Shown here: positions 8,710-17,595 of the stretch, one piece after another
How positions within the stretch are numbered: position 1 is the first letter of the stretch
How the letters are laid out: the number at the start of each line of letters is the position of its first letter
Source: Pseudomonadota bacterium
GTDB taxonomy: Bacteria > Pseudomonadota > Gammaproteobacteria > Legionellales > Legionellaceae
DNA length: 40,169 nt
Assembly (NCBI GenBank): GCA_020161725.1
Contig: JAIUOG010000010.1
Location: forward strand, 1-40,169
Reading direction: 5' to 3'
The notes under the pieces: model-generated
Seen by the model: only the letters and a program-made list of their open reading frames with translations
The model's database searches: none
What the model was told of the DNA's origin: nothing
Position numbers and translations under genes: made by a program

Positions 8710-9891
8710 TTACTTTCTTTGCCACAACAATAAAACCATTAGCAGAAACCACAGAAGGCTTAAAATATAAATAAAACTTAATAGCGAATTTCTACTTAAA
8801 TAACCCATTAGGATAACCGCTAAGGTAGCACTGCTCATGTTAACGAAGCTCATCATCGCAGCTGAACTGGCTTTATCTTCTAGGGCATTGGAAGCGACCA
8901 TTGAACCACCAGAAAAAAGCAAACTACTAAATAGATAAAGGCTGGCTGAGATAAGGAAAAACCATAAGGTTGATTGGTTGGCAAAGCACCACATCAGCCA
9001 AAGATTTATAACACCAACTGCAACCCCTATAAAACCAAGGACAATAACAGAAAGAACCGGTAAACATCCTAGTAGTTTTTTAGCCAAAACTCCACCCAGA
9101 AGCATGCCAATAATATTTAAATTATTCCAATAGCCGTATTCTGCAGCAGATATTCCTAAAATTTTTTCAGCAATTTGAGGGCCTGCAGCTGAAAAGCAAT
9201 AGCAAATGGCTGTACAATAGCCCACGATGAGTGAAAAAGTAATTAATTTTGGTGAATTTAATGCTAAAGAATAATCATGCATAATTGTGCTAACACAAAT
9301 AGGTTTAGCCTTTTTCAAGGTTTCACTAAAAGCAGCAGTTCCCACTAACATAACCATTGCATGCAGCGTTAAAAACCAAAAACAGCCCTGCCATTGCCAA
9401 TATTCTGTAATGATGCCACCGAGCATGACAGACAAGCCCGAAAGAGCAAAGGAAAGAACAGCGTAGGCTAAAGCTGTTTTTCGCTGTGATTCGGGTAGCC
9501 ATTCATTAATAAGCATAAAAGTACAGGCAAGTCCGCCCGCAGCCCCCAAAGCTGTTATTAAACGACCTAACAATAAAGGCCAAAAAAGGTTTGTAGGTAG
9601 CGCGATTAAGCAAAAAACACAACCTACTAAATTAATAATAAGCCCTATCCGTAAGGCTTTTAAGCGGCCAAACTGATTAGCCATAGGACCATAGATTAAC
9701 TGTCCAATTACATAGCCTATTAAAAAAGCGGAGACAACCCATTCAACACTCCCATTACTTAAACCATATTGCGCTTCTATTTTAGGTAGGGCTGGAGTAA
9801 TAATCGCTGAAGAGAAAGAGGCAATTGAAATATAACTCAAGAGCCAAATAAGCATAAGATTGGATTTTGGTTTGATTTCATTATTCATCAT
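8710..9891 (-). CDS. MFS transporter, Bcr/CflA-like drug exporter
   Basis: 393 aa with about 12 membrane segments. ITPALPKIEAQYGLS in the first loop and YGPMANQFGRLKALRIG (MFS motif A) between TM2 and TM3 fit the drug:H+ antiporter group related to Bcr/CflA. GRLITALGAAGG resembles the TM4 arginine motif. Substrate unknown. The ATG at 9891 directly follows the stop of a 20-codon frame derived from the yajQ 5' end (TAAATG), so translation may depend on reinitiation. The gene lies between yajQ and its partial duplicate, which suggests insertion by duplication. Confidence 0.85.
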   Translation of the reverse strand: MMNNEIKPKSNLMLIWLLSYISIASFSSAIITPALPKIEAQYGLSNGSVEWVVSAFLIGYVIGQLIYGPMANQFGRLKALRIGLIINLVGCVFCLIALPTNLFWPLLLGRLITALGAAGGLACTFMLINEWLPESQRKTALAYAVLSFALSGLSVMLGGIITEYWQWQGCFWFLTLHAMVMLVGTAAFSETLKKAKPICVSTIMHDYSLALNSPKLITFSLIVGYCTAICYCFSAAGPQIAEKILGISAAEYGYWNNLNIIGMLLGGVLAKKLLGCLPVLSVIVLGFIGVAVGVINLWLMWCFANQSTLWFFLISASLYLFSSLLFSGGSMVASNALEDKASSAAMMSFVNMSSATLAVILMGYLSRNSLLSFIYILSLLWFLLMVLLLWQRK

Positions 9892-9954
9892 TTAATCGAC
9901 AACTTTTTGGTTTTTTGTGATAGGCGTTTCTGAAACAATATCGAAAGAAGGCAT
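9892..9954 (-). pseudogene. Duplicate of the yajQ 5' end, forming a 20-codon leader frame
   Basis: The minus strand encodes MPSFDIVSE followed by 11 unrelated residues and TAA. The first nine residues equal those of YajQ. DNA at 9927-9959 matches 8449-8481 at 29 of 33 positions, and similarity continues in pieces upstream (ATCTTGC, GGCT, TGTCAAG in the same order in both). The frame is in phase with the MFS gene and its stop abuts the MFS start codon. Either a neutral scar of a duplication or an upstream frame coupling MFS translation to the yajQ-type leader. Confidence 0.75.
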
Positions 9955-10017
9955 AATTATCCTTTGCATAACAAGTAATCTTGCATACTGCCCAGGCTGC
10001 ATAAGCTTGTCAAGATT

Positions 10018-12273
10018 TCATGTTGTAGGCTTTAAGCCTGCTTGAGTAGAAGGTGCAGCTATATCCTTTTTATTATTAGCTAAAGAACTAAATATAGAAT
10101 GAAAGGTTAAGCCTGACGTTTTAAAATAATTGGAATTTGCATTCTTCTCTTTAAGTAAGCCAACAATAGAGCGATGCCCTTTATAAATAGCCCAATCTAA
10201 AGCCGTTCGATTATGTTCTCTTTGGCTGGGATGATCCTTTGGTAATATTGTAGCAAAGTTTAAATCAGCTCCTTTACCAATAAGAAACTGAACAATCTCA
10301 AAATACCCTCTTGCAGCCGCAAAAATTAATGGCGTTTCTTTAAAGATTGTAGTGGCATTTAACAATTCAGGATAAGCATTCACCATTTTTATCACTAAGG
10401 GAAGATTCCCGTTCCTGGCTGCAATATGAATTGGATGTGTTTGGTCTACGATAGCTGGTGGTATATTGGCTCCTTTTTCTAAAAGAGACATAATAACAGC
10501 ATCATCAAGCTTGTTTGTTAGAGCAAAACTTAATACTGTCATACCACCAGGATTTAGGGCGTCTAAATAAGCTCCCATCCCCGCCAGATAGTTAATTATT
10601 TCAATTTTTTGCAGGTTAGAAGCATAAAATAATGGGTAAATTCCATTTATAGGTTTATTGGCCAAGGCTTTATTATGTAGGATTAAACTTTTTATGGCGC
10701 CTAAATCATTAGCCTCTATTAGCTCTACAAAGCTAAGACCCTTTACTTTATTATGTAGATGATTGGCTTTAGCGCCTTTTGCCATGAGTAGAGCAACTAC
10801 GGCTGAATGCCCTCTGGAAATTGCCCAATCTAGCGCGGTAAAATTATGATTATCTTGGCTTGTACTATCTTCAGGTATTTCTGTTGCTGCATCTAGATTT
10901 GCTGCCATAGAAATAAGGAAGTCGACAACATCAACATGCCCTCTTGAAGCAGCCCAGATTAGCGCTGTTTGATTATAACTATCTACCGCTTCGATTAACT
11001 GAAGATCTTTGGCAATTAACATTTTAACTTTAGCTAAATTGCCGATTCTTGCAGCAAATTTTAATTGCTCATAATCGCTAAAGCATTCCATACTTACATC
11101 GGATGCTTCAAGCAATTGTTGGACTATTTCATCACAACCATAAGTCAAGGCATGTCTAATAGCGTCTTCTGGTTTATAGACTGAATCCATTTTGCCATGC
11201 TCATCAAGGCATTCACTAATTAAATAAGCAGCCATCTTCCTATGGCCATATTGAATGGCTTGATGTAAAGGTAGTTCACCTTTATTGTTAGTCTGAGTAA
11301 GTAAATTTTTATTATATTTAATAAGTATTTTAACATCAGCTAAATTACCGCTATTAAAAATATCATTTATAGTTTGACGTTTTGTTAATCGTTCATATAT
11401 TAATTGACAAAGGGATTCTTGAGTATTCACAAAATCTGCCTTAGCTTCAATCTCTTCTATTAATTCGTTTGTAAAATATTTATAACTAATTTCCCCCTGA
11501 GGATCCGCCTTAGCTATGTCTAAAAATATTTGTTGTTTATGAGTTGTTAAAGGAATTTTTGCTTTTCTAAAAAGACGTAATTTATTGATAAGGTTTTGGT
11601 TAACATCTTCTTCCTGAATACCGTTATCTTCAAGAAAATTACTTAAATACAAAAGAGTCTTAATAACATTTGCTGTTTTGGAAAAACCTAATTCGTCGCA
11701 GCGATCTAAAAAAGGGATATAATCAGACTCAATATAAGGCTTTGGCATCTTTGTGTTGGGGTCATAGACATGACTCAAAAAGAAATAGCTATCACTATCC
11801 ATAGAATAACGTTGAAATGCATGATCAACATCAATACAAACTACGTCGTTACCAAAAACGAGGAAATTACTACCATTACCAGCACCAGCGTCACCAATAA
11901 TGTTACCAGTACGTTGATAGATCTCAATTACCCGAGCAGCAATTTGCTCATCAGAAGCAGTTTTTTCGCCTAAGTAAGGTGCTATCCAAGCAGGTTTTCT
12001 TATTACAAAGGCCGGATACTCTGGATTTATCCCCTTCCATTTTCTTACCGCTCTAGTTCTATCAGAAAGCCCCTCTGCATCTTTTGGAATCTTTAAAACC
12101 CACCGCCCTGTAAAACCATCGATTGTTAAAGGCTTTATTGAGCAATAAACTTGATTATAGTTTCCTTTTCCTAATTCTTTCCATTCAGTACTTTCAAGGA
12201 GTTTTTCAATTTCTTCAGGAGTCATGCCGTTATCAAGTAAGCAGGTTATATTGCACAGCAGTATATCATGCAA
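10018..12273 (-). CDS. Kinase-like/ankyrin repeat protein, candidate Dot/Icm effector
   Basis: 751 aa. Residues 30-240 look like a phosphotransferase fold: LGKGNYNQVY (34-43) as a glycine-loop equivalent, WVLKIP with Lys61, then GDAGAGNGSNFLV with Asp128 and Asn133 in the D-x(4)-N catalytic spacing of APH/choline-kinase-like enzymes, and CIDVD (146-150) as the metal-binding Asp motif. The rest is ankyrin repeats from about residue 310 (for example TALIWAASRGHVDVVDFLI, TPLIFAAARGYFEIVQFLI), including two similar blocks at about 408-513 and 618-726. No signal peptide or membrane segment. Effector status is inferred from the domain style and the organism. Met17 is an alternative start; neither has a clear ribosome-binding site. 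It is preceded by its own leader. Confidence 0.85.
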   Translation of the reverse strand: MHDILLCNITCLLDNGMTPEEIEKLLESTEWKELGKGNYNQVYCSIKPLTIDGFTGRWVLKIPKDAEGLSDRTRAVRKWKGINPEYPAFVIRKPAWIAPYLGEKTASDEQIAARVIEIYQRTGNIIGDAGAGNGSNFLVFGNDVVCIDVDHAFQRYSMDSDSYFFLSHVYDPNTKMPKPYIESDYIPFLDRCDELGFSKTANVIKTLLYLSNFLEDNGIQEEDVNQNLINKLRLFRKAKIPLTTHKQQIFLDIAKADPQGEISYKYFTNELIEEIEAKADFVNTQESLCQLIYERLTKRQTINDIFNSGNLADVKILIKYNKNLLTQTNNKGELPLHQAIQYGHRKMAAYLISECLDEHGKMDSVYKPEDAIRHALTYGCDEIVQQLLEASDVSMECFSDYEQLKFAARIGNLAKVKMLIAKDLQLIEAVDSYNQTALIWAASRGHVDVVDFLISMAANLDAATEIPEDSTSQDNHNFTALDWAISRGHSAVVALLMAKGAKANHLHNKVKGLSFVELIEANDLGAIKSLILHNKALANKPINGIYPLFYASNLQKIEIINYLAGMGAYLDALNPGGMTVLSFALTNKLDDAVIMSLLEKGANIPPAIVDQTHPIHIAARNGNLPLVIKMVNAYPELLNATTIFKETPLIFAAARGYFEIVQFLIGKGADLNFATILPKDHPSQREHNRTALDWAIYKGHRSIVGLLKEKNANSNYFKTSGLTFHSIFSSLANNKKDIAAPSTQAGLKPTT

Positions 12274-12339
12274 AAGGTCTAAATATAACCATATTGGAAT
12301 TTATAAAACCAAGCCATTGATATTTAATATTTTTAAGCG

Positions 12340-12374
12340 GGCTTTATTGAATAAATTACAATATCAATAAAGCC
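12340..12374 (-). terminator. Stem-loop, possible terminator of the Spy-like gene
   Basis: Perfect 11-bp inverted repeat (GGCTTTATTGA and TCAATAAAGCC) with a 13-nt loop, 45 nt beyond the stop of the 12419-12862 gene on the minus strand. The T-tract is weak, so the terminator call is tentative. Confidence 0.45.
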
Positions 12375-12418
12375 TTAGGAATCTAATGGGAAGATAAAAA
12401 AATTTTCAAAATAGCACA

Positions 12419-12862
12419 TTAATCATCATATTGGCAGCTTTTGAATTTATCAGCGATTTTATCTTCTTCCACTTTCATCATTTTTTGTAATTTGTCTTTT
12501 TGCTCCGGGGTTAGAAGAGTAAATATTTGATTTTCAGCTTTGATGCGTGCTTTCATCATATTGCCAATTAGAGTTACTTTTTGATCAACTAATTTATTAA
12601 CCGTTTTTTCATCCATAGACGTTGAGTTTAACTGCTGCTGTATTTGTGATTTCAAACTATCCATTTGTGAACCATTTTCTTTCATTGTGGTTTTCATTTG
12701 CGAAATGATGTCTTCTATTTTTGTTTCTTGATCGTCTTTTAACTCTAAAGATTCCACCATAGTTTTTAATCCCTTTTTACACATGGATTCATCCGCAAAT
12801 AGAGTTTGGCTAAAAATAAGAGATAAGCTAAAGATAACGATTCCTAATAATTTCTTATACAT
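12419..12862 (-). CDS. Spy/CpxP-like periplasmic protein
   Basis: 147 aa. Residues 1-23 form a signal peptide ending around TLFADES. The mature part is highly helical and charged, with two LTxxQ-like motifs, LELKDDQETKI near residue 40 and LLTPEQKDKLQ near residue 116, as in Spy and CpxP, which act as periplasmic chaperones or envelope-stress modulators. Two cysteines remain (near residues 28 and 143), which could form a disulphide. AAGGA lies 7 nt before the ATG. No Cpx box was identified. Family fairly sure, role inferred. Confidence 0.8.
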   Translation of the reverse strand: MYKKLLGIVIFSLSLIFSQTLFADESMCKKGLKTMVESLELKDDQETKIEDIISQMKTTMKENGSQMDSLKSQIQQQLNSTSMDEKTVNKLVDQKVTLIGNMMKARIKAENQIFTLLTPEQKDKLQKMMKVEEDKIADKFKSCQYDD

Positions 12863-12924
12863 GGTAACGTCCTTGTTAATTGGTATCCAAAATCAGTATA
12901 GATAGAATTATTTTAAATCGCCAA

Positions 12925-13494
12925 TTAGCTTAAATTTGGCTCTAATTCAGTTGTAGTCGCCGCTAAAATTTGAGAAAGTAATAAACTTAGGTCTTTGTTG
13001 ATATAGGGTATTTGTGATGCTTTTTCAGAAATGAAACCCTGTCTTTTTGCAGTAGAAATAAAAGAAAATAAGTCGTTAAAATAATCATCGATATTGAGAA
13101 AACCAATAGGCTTATGCAAAACACCTATTTTGATAGCATTCAAAGCATCAAAAGCTTCTTCTAAAGTACCGAAACCACCTGGCATAACAATAAAAGCATC
13201 CGCTTTTTGCTGCATTAATAATTTTCTTTCTTGCATGTTTTTCGTAATAATCAATTCATCGAGAATAGAAGAAGGCTGCTCTTGGCTGATAAGACATTCA
13301 GGTATTATCCCAGTTACCTTTCCGCCCAAATCCACAACCGTTGTCGCTAATAACCCCATAAGTCCTAAGCCTGAACCACCATAAACCAAGCGAAGATCAG
13401 ATTGAGCTATATACTTACCTAAGCTCACTACAGCCTCTTGAAATTGAACTGAATTACCAAAAGCTGCACCTAAATAAACACAAATTGATTTCAT
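12925..13494 (-). CDS. LOG-family phosphoribohydrolase (TIGR00730)
   Basis: 189-aa Rossmann-like protein. YGGSGLGLMG (38-47) and PGGFGTLEE (105-113) are the two nucleotide-binding/catalytic signatures, and MQERK (87-91) contains the conserved Arg-Lys. LOG proteins cleave nucleoside 5'-monophosphates (cytokinin ribotides in plants and some bacteria; AMP/GMP-type in others). In this organism the substrate is unknown and it need not be cytokinin. Often misannotated as lysine decarboxylase. It is separated from the Spy-like gene by 62 bp on the same strand. Confidence 0.92.
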   Translation of the reverse strand: MKSICVYLGAAFGNSVQFQEAVVSLGKYIAQSDLRLVYGGSGLGLMGLLATTVVDLGGKVTGIIPECLISQEQPSSILDELIITKNMQERKLLMQQKADAFIVMPGGFGTLEEAFDALNAIKIGVLHKPIGFLNIDDYFNDLFSFISTAKRQGFISEKASQIPYINKDLSLLLSQILAATTTELEPNLS

Positions 13495-13771
13495 ACTAAT
13501 AATTACAAATTAAAGGACGAGTATAACATGGGGGTGCAAGTCTTTTGATGGGCAGCTTAAAATAAATACCCAATAAATTAATTCAACATTCTTATATTAC
13601 TCACAGCATGTGCAAACCAGATAACATTGTAACATTTAAGGACTGAAAGAACATTTATGTTGAACCTAGCTTATGGCTAAACGACAGCAGGGCTTTGTGA
13701 GCCTAATCAATCCATTTATACTATCAACAGAGCCGATATCTACAACCGAAAATTAGGCGATTTATAGACTT

Positions 13772-13998
13772 TTATACAGCAGAAATTATTCCCTGCATTG
13801 CACAGTCAATTGCTTTTGCACCTAATTGAGGGGGTTGTGCTAATTTAAGTCGAACTACAGCTCTCATAAAATTAATGGTTTCTTTTTCCCCTGCGGATTA
13901 TGTTTCACATGGTAGTCAGCATCACAAAGAGCATCAAAATCATATTTATTCCTAAGAACTAATCCACAACTATTTAATTGAAAGAGGAGTTTGGTTAA
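13772..13998 (-). pseudogene. Possible remnant of a coding region, two frames
   Basis: In the 633-bp stretch 13495-14127 no intact gene is seen. On the minus strand a frame without start reads through LRNKYDFDALCDADYHVKHN and then stops; an overlapping frame continues with EKETINFMRAVVRLKLAQPP and ends at 13772. Joined by a one-base shift they would give one polypeptide of about 75 residues, so this may be the decayed 3' end of a gene. I do not recognise the family. Low confidence; the rest of the stretch is featureless to me. Confidence 0.3.
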
Positions 13999-14127
13999 CT
14001 AGCGGCTCATATTCATCACGAGGTAGAAACGGCCTATTGTTGCTTCGAACTCACTAAGCATTGTTGAATTATTAATAAAGACGTTTTGCATAGAACGTGA
14101 ATTGCCTCACATTATCTGTTGGCAACA

Positions 14128-16347
14128 TTAAACGCTTACAAATTCCAGCAGTGTATTATCTGATGGATCATTCTTTTGTAAAAGTGTCTTCCCTGTATGA
14201 GTAAATCCTCGGTCTTGAAGATAAGAAATCAGGGTTTCTATAGAAGTAAAATATCTTAATTCATTTATGTTATCTTCCCATGAAATACCAAGACCTGCAT
14301 TGAAAATAGTATGAATGAGGCTTACAAAAATACGCATTTTTTCAGAGGAGACATCATGGTCACGAACAATCAATCTGCCACCTTGCCTCAATATGCGTTT
14401 AATGGATTGTACAAAATTATTTAATTTATCCAGTGGGGCATGATGAAGCCCAATATAACAGGTCACTAAATCAATACTATTGTCAGGAATAATCGAGGCA
14501 TCAATAGGAGCATAGTCATTCAGTGCGATATATTGCCCAAGTTTTTTTACTTGGCCACGCTCCATTAAATCGGCAGGTGAGTAGGTGGGTGACAAGTCAT
14601 TAATTATATAAATTGGAGACTTGATTTGTAAATGCTTTTGAAGTTCACTGATATATCGACCAGTTGAGCCAATTTCAACATAGCCATTAATTTTCTTATG
14701 ATCGCCAAGCAGCAGAAGAGTTTGTTTTGCCATCTCCTTTTTCTGTTTGATTAGTGCAGGTAAGGCAAAACGTAGTTCAGCTAAAAAGGGTTTAATTTTG
14801 GGAAGTTTTTGTTGGATATCCGCATAAATTTCAGCGTCAGTGTTATTCGATTTAACAGCCTGCTGTATCAACATATGGAATTCATTTTCAGGGTAAATGT
14901 TATAAATATTTTGTAGAAATAAGAAAAACTTATCACTCCATTCTGTTTCTGAAAAAATAGATTTGAATTCCGAATTTGTATCTGTCATATGTTTTTCCTG
15001 CGAGCCTGTTTCGTAATATTTATCCCAAAGCTTATTCCTAAATTTATTATTAGGATCTAGGCGTTGCTTAAGTGAAAAAAATTCACGTGCACGTGGATAT
15101 GCTTTATGAAATTGCGCCTGTGTTGCATGTAGTTGATAAGGTAAATAATAACTTCCACCAACTGAAATAACTGCGTTTATTAATTCTCTTGTCCACAAAG
15201 CAACTGTATTTTTGGCCGCCTCAGATGTTCCTTGTTTGTAGTAAAGAACAAAAGCAAACACCTCATCTTTTGCCCATGCTAGTAAAGAACCGGGATCTTT
15301 TTTCGAATGGCGTATAGAAATATTCAATAAATTGACCTGATAGCGTTGAAGTATGTCTCTCATTAACGGCATGAAAATATCAAACATCTCGACTGGGGCA
15401 AAGTATTCTTGTAATACATAAGTATTTTTAGCACGAGACCTTGGCTCAAGTTCGGCAACATCATAACTGCCAGCCTCGTAATTTCGCCATGCGACCTGAT
15501 TAAAGAGATAAATCAAAGGGTCGATAATGTATTCTCGTCGCCATTTCCCTAGTGGCGTAGATGTTATAGCCCAGACGAAATAACGTTCTTTGGCATAAGA
15601 TTGTTTGTTTTTAGTTATTCTGTATGGAATGGTTACTGGTTTCTCAGTCTCAATCCAAGTGATTGCTCTTGTTTTTGCATAATGTGGCGGATAAATATCA
15701 GCATTATGGAAAATAGCAGTAGAATCATCCCTAATATGATCAAAAAAATATTTTTTATACTCAGAGACCTTTAGTTTAATTTGTTGTTGCTCTATTTTTG
15801 TATTTGGAACAAGCTCAAGAACAACCTCAGCAATGATCCCTAATCCACCATAGCCACCAATCACACCGTAAAAAATCTCAGAATTAATAGTGGGAGATGC
15901 TTCAATTAACTCGCCACTTGAAAGTATTAAAGTAAATAGCTTGATAGAAAGGATTAGCGGACCTTGTCCGATATAACGTCCATGAGAGTTAACGCTCATC
16001 GAACCACCAACAGTGAAGTTCGAATAAGTTTGCATAATCTTAATTGCTAAATCATGTTGATCGATAACTTCTTGAATATCTCGCCAACGTATGCCAGCTT
16101 GAACACGTATGCTTCGTTCTGCGGGTTGGAAGGATATGACTTGATTAAGATTGCGCATATCAACGTGTAGGCTATGTTCAGTCGCAATCTGTCCACCCAT
16201 GCTGAATCGACCACCGCCAATGGATATTGCACCAGAGTGTTGGCGAACAATATTAGATAATTCACTAATCGTTTTAGGCCGGAAAACTTTTTCAACTTCA
16301 ATAGGGTTTAAGCTTGAAACGTCATTGATTATTTCTAATTGGCTCAT
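14128..16347 (-). CDS. FAD-linked oxidase fused to a SAM-dependent methyltransferase
   Basis: 739 aa, two enzymes in one chain. Residues 15-190 are a PCMH-type FAD-binding domain (ISIGGGRFSMGGQ; FTVGGSMSVNSHGR; GVIGGYGGLGIIAEVVLEL), and residues 200-440 resemble an aldonolactone-oxidase C-terminal domain ending RLDPNNKFRNKLWDKYY. The usual flavin-linking His is replaced by Arg in GGGRFS, so flavin is probably non-covalent. After a linker, residues 553-739 form a class I methyltransferase: VEIGSTGR (motif I), IINDLSP (acidic end of strand 2), DLVTCYIGLHH, and LRQGGRLIVRDHD. Substrates unknown. Divergent from the lipoprotein gene at 16477, 129 bp away. The fusion could reflect two steps on one metabolite. 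Confidence 0.85.
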   Translation of the reverse strand: MSQLEIINDVSSLNPIEVEKVFRPKTISELSNIVRQHSGAISIGGGRFSMGGQIATEHSLHVDMRNLNQVISFQPAERSIRVQAGIRWRDIQEVIDQHDLAIKIMQTYSNFTVGGSMSVNSHGRYIGQGPLILSIKLFTLILSSGELIEASPTINSEIFYGVIGGYGGLGIIAEVVLELVPNTKIEQQQIKLKVSEYKKYFFDHIRDDSTAIFHNADIYPPHYAKTRAITWIETEKPVTIPYRITKNKQSYAKERYFVWAITSTPLGKWRREYIIDPLIYLFNQVAWRNYEAGSYDVAELEPRSRAKNTYVLQEYFAPVEMFDIFMPLMRDILQRYQVNLLNISIRHSKKDPGSLLAWAKDEVFAFVLYYKQGTSEAAKNTVALWTRELINAVISVGGSYYLPYQLHATQAQFHKAYPRAREFFSLKQRLDPNNKFRNKLWDKYYETGSQEKHMTDTNSEFKSIFSETEWSDKFFLFLQNIYNIYPENEFHMLIQQAVKSNNTDAEIYADIQQKLPKIKPFLAELRFALPALIKQKKEMAKQTLLLLGDHKKINGYVEIGSTGRYISELQKHLQIKSPIYIINDLSPTYSPADLMERGQVKKLGQYIALNDYAPIDASIIPDNSIDLVTCYIGLHHAPLDKLNNFVQSIKRILRQGGRLIVRDHDVSSEKMRIFVSLIHTIFNAGLGISWEDNINELRYFTSIETLISYLQDRGFTHTGKTLLQKNDPSDNTLLEFVSV

Positions 16348-16476
16348 CGTTAATATGGTTAATTAATAATCAGGTGTGTATAATACTCATTTTCCATGTC
16401 TATTGTAAAATACAAAAAGCATAACAATAGTGGCATTCATTTGGGATATATAAAAATTACTAATTTAATCAATAAG

Positions 16477-17583
16477 ATGAAAAAAATTGGCTTATTATCA
16501 ATGCTGCTAATTAGTTCTATTTTTTTACAAATGGGGTGTTCGACCCACTCGAAAATGAATGTCGATAACAGTGAATGGCAAGTGTTTCCATCTAATATGC
16601 CATCACCTCAAACCAAGCAAATTCAAACGGCAATTCCAGGTTATAATCGTTTAATTACAAGCACTTATCTTACTTACCCCGAATGGTATATTGTCTACAA
16701 TTCTCAAGAATATGCAGATTATTTAAAATCACATCTCCCAAGTAGCTTTCCTTATTTCTCGTCGATTTCACAATATTGGTGGGGATACAATGCAGTTAAT
16801 CATATTACAAAAAATCGCTTCCCACCTGATAGGGGCGATCACCTGATGTTATCAGTGATTGGTACAAGCTACTCTTTGGAATACCTTATCAAAGGTTTAT
16901 ATGAAAATAGTGTTGGCAAATTCACTGAATTGCTTAGTGGCAATGAGCCAACAGAAGAAGATAGCTATGGGCAAAAAATAGCTGAAGAATATGCTAACTA
17001 CATTCCCAAAGCCCCATGGTTTGATTTCTCCTACATCAGAGCTTTAAGTGGCTTATGGACAAAAACCAGCTTAGTTGGTCCACATATGATTCGTAAAACA
17101 GAACGTAAACTTATTTTTAGTGTGGAATATAGTATCAAAGCAGTTTATGCATCAATTATTAGAGTAGGTTCACATCTCACCTACGGTACGGTTGACTCAA
17201 ATGTCTATGCCCTAGCAAACAACGTTCCTCGTAACATCTACAAAAAGTATAAAAATATAAAGCATGTTAGATCAATTAATACAAAAACAGATATTATTTC
17301 CCTACCAAATGAACAGCCATTTACAGAGGCTATAACCAAGATGATAAATAGTGGGGCTCAATTCAAAGATATTGCTGGTAATAGTGAGATTTTAGTTACT
17401 GCCGTAACACCCAGAAATTGGGTATTCAAAAATAAGAATGCTCAGCTTCTTTTTACAATCAATATTCTTACCCAACCAACACTACACCGCATTGCGATAC
17501 GTATTCCCACCAAATCATTACTAACGATTTTAAAGTACTTACAAGAGAACAATGCAGTAATTGAGCATGTTTACGCATATTAA
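16477..17583 (+). CDS. Predicted lipoprotein of unknown function
   Basis: 368 aa from the ATG at 16477, chosen because it starts a signal peptide (MKKIGLLSMLLISSIFLQMG) followed by Cys21; the frame is open upstream to an ATG at 16396, but this would put 27 polar residues before the signal. The lipobox (-3 Gln) is atypical. The mature protein has aromatic-rich motifs (YPEWYIVYNSQEYADYL, ISQYWWGYNAV) and no domain I recognise. The next gene, an LplT-like MFS protein, starts 12 nt after the stop, so the two are probably co-transcribed and membrane-linked in function. Divergent from the oxidase-methyltransferase. Confidence 0.75.
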   Translation: MKKIGLLSMLLISSIFLQMGCSTHSKMNVDNSEWQVFPSNMPSPQTKQIQTAIPGYNRLITSTYLTYPEWYIVYNSQEYADYLKSHLPSSFPYFSSISQYWWGYNAVNHITKNRFPPDRGDHLMLSVIGTSYSLEYLIKGLYENSVGKFTELLSGNEPTEEDSYGQKIAEEYANYIPKAPWFDFSYIRALSGLWTKTSLVGPHMIRKTERKLIFSVEYSIKAVYASIIRVGSHLTYGTVDSNVYALANNVPRNIYKKYKNIKHVRSINTKTDIISLPNEQPFTEAITKMINSGAQFKDIAGNSEILVTAVTPRNWVFKNKNAQLLFTINILTQPTLHRIAIRIPTKSLLTILKYLQENNAVIEHVYAY

Positions 17584-17595
17584 GAGGTGAAATCC

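Noticed and set aside
13094..13384. 96-aa antisense frame in the LOG gene
   Set aside because: It is opposite the conserved PGGFGTLEE and YGGSGLGLMG motifs and is a shadow frame.
16396..16476. Earlier ATG of the lipoprotein at 16396
   Set aside because: It would place 27 polar residues before a signal peptide and lacks a ribosome-binding site. Kept as an alternative only.
17587..17595. GTG start of the LplT-like gene at 17587
   Set aside because: It overlaps the GAGG sequence that serves the ATG at 17596.
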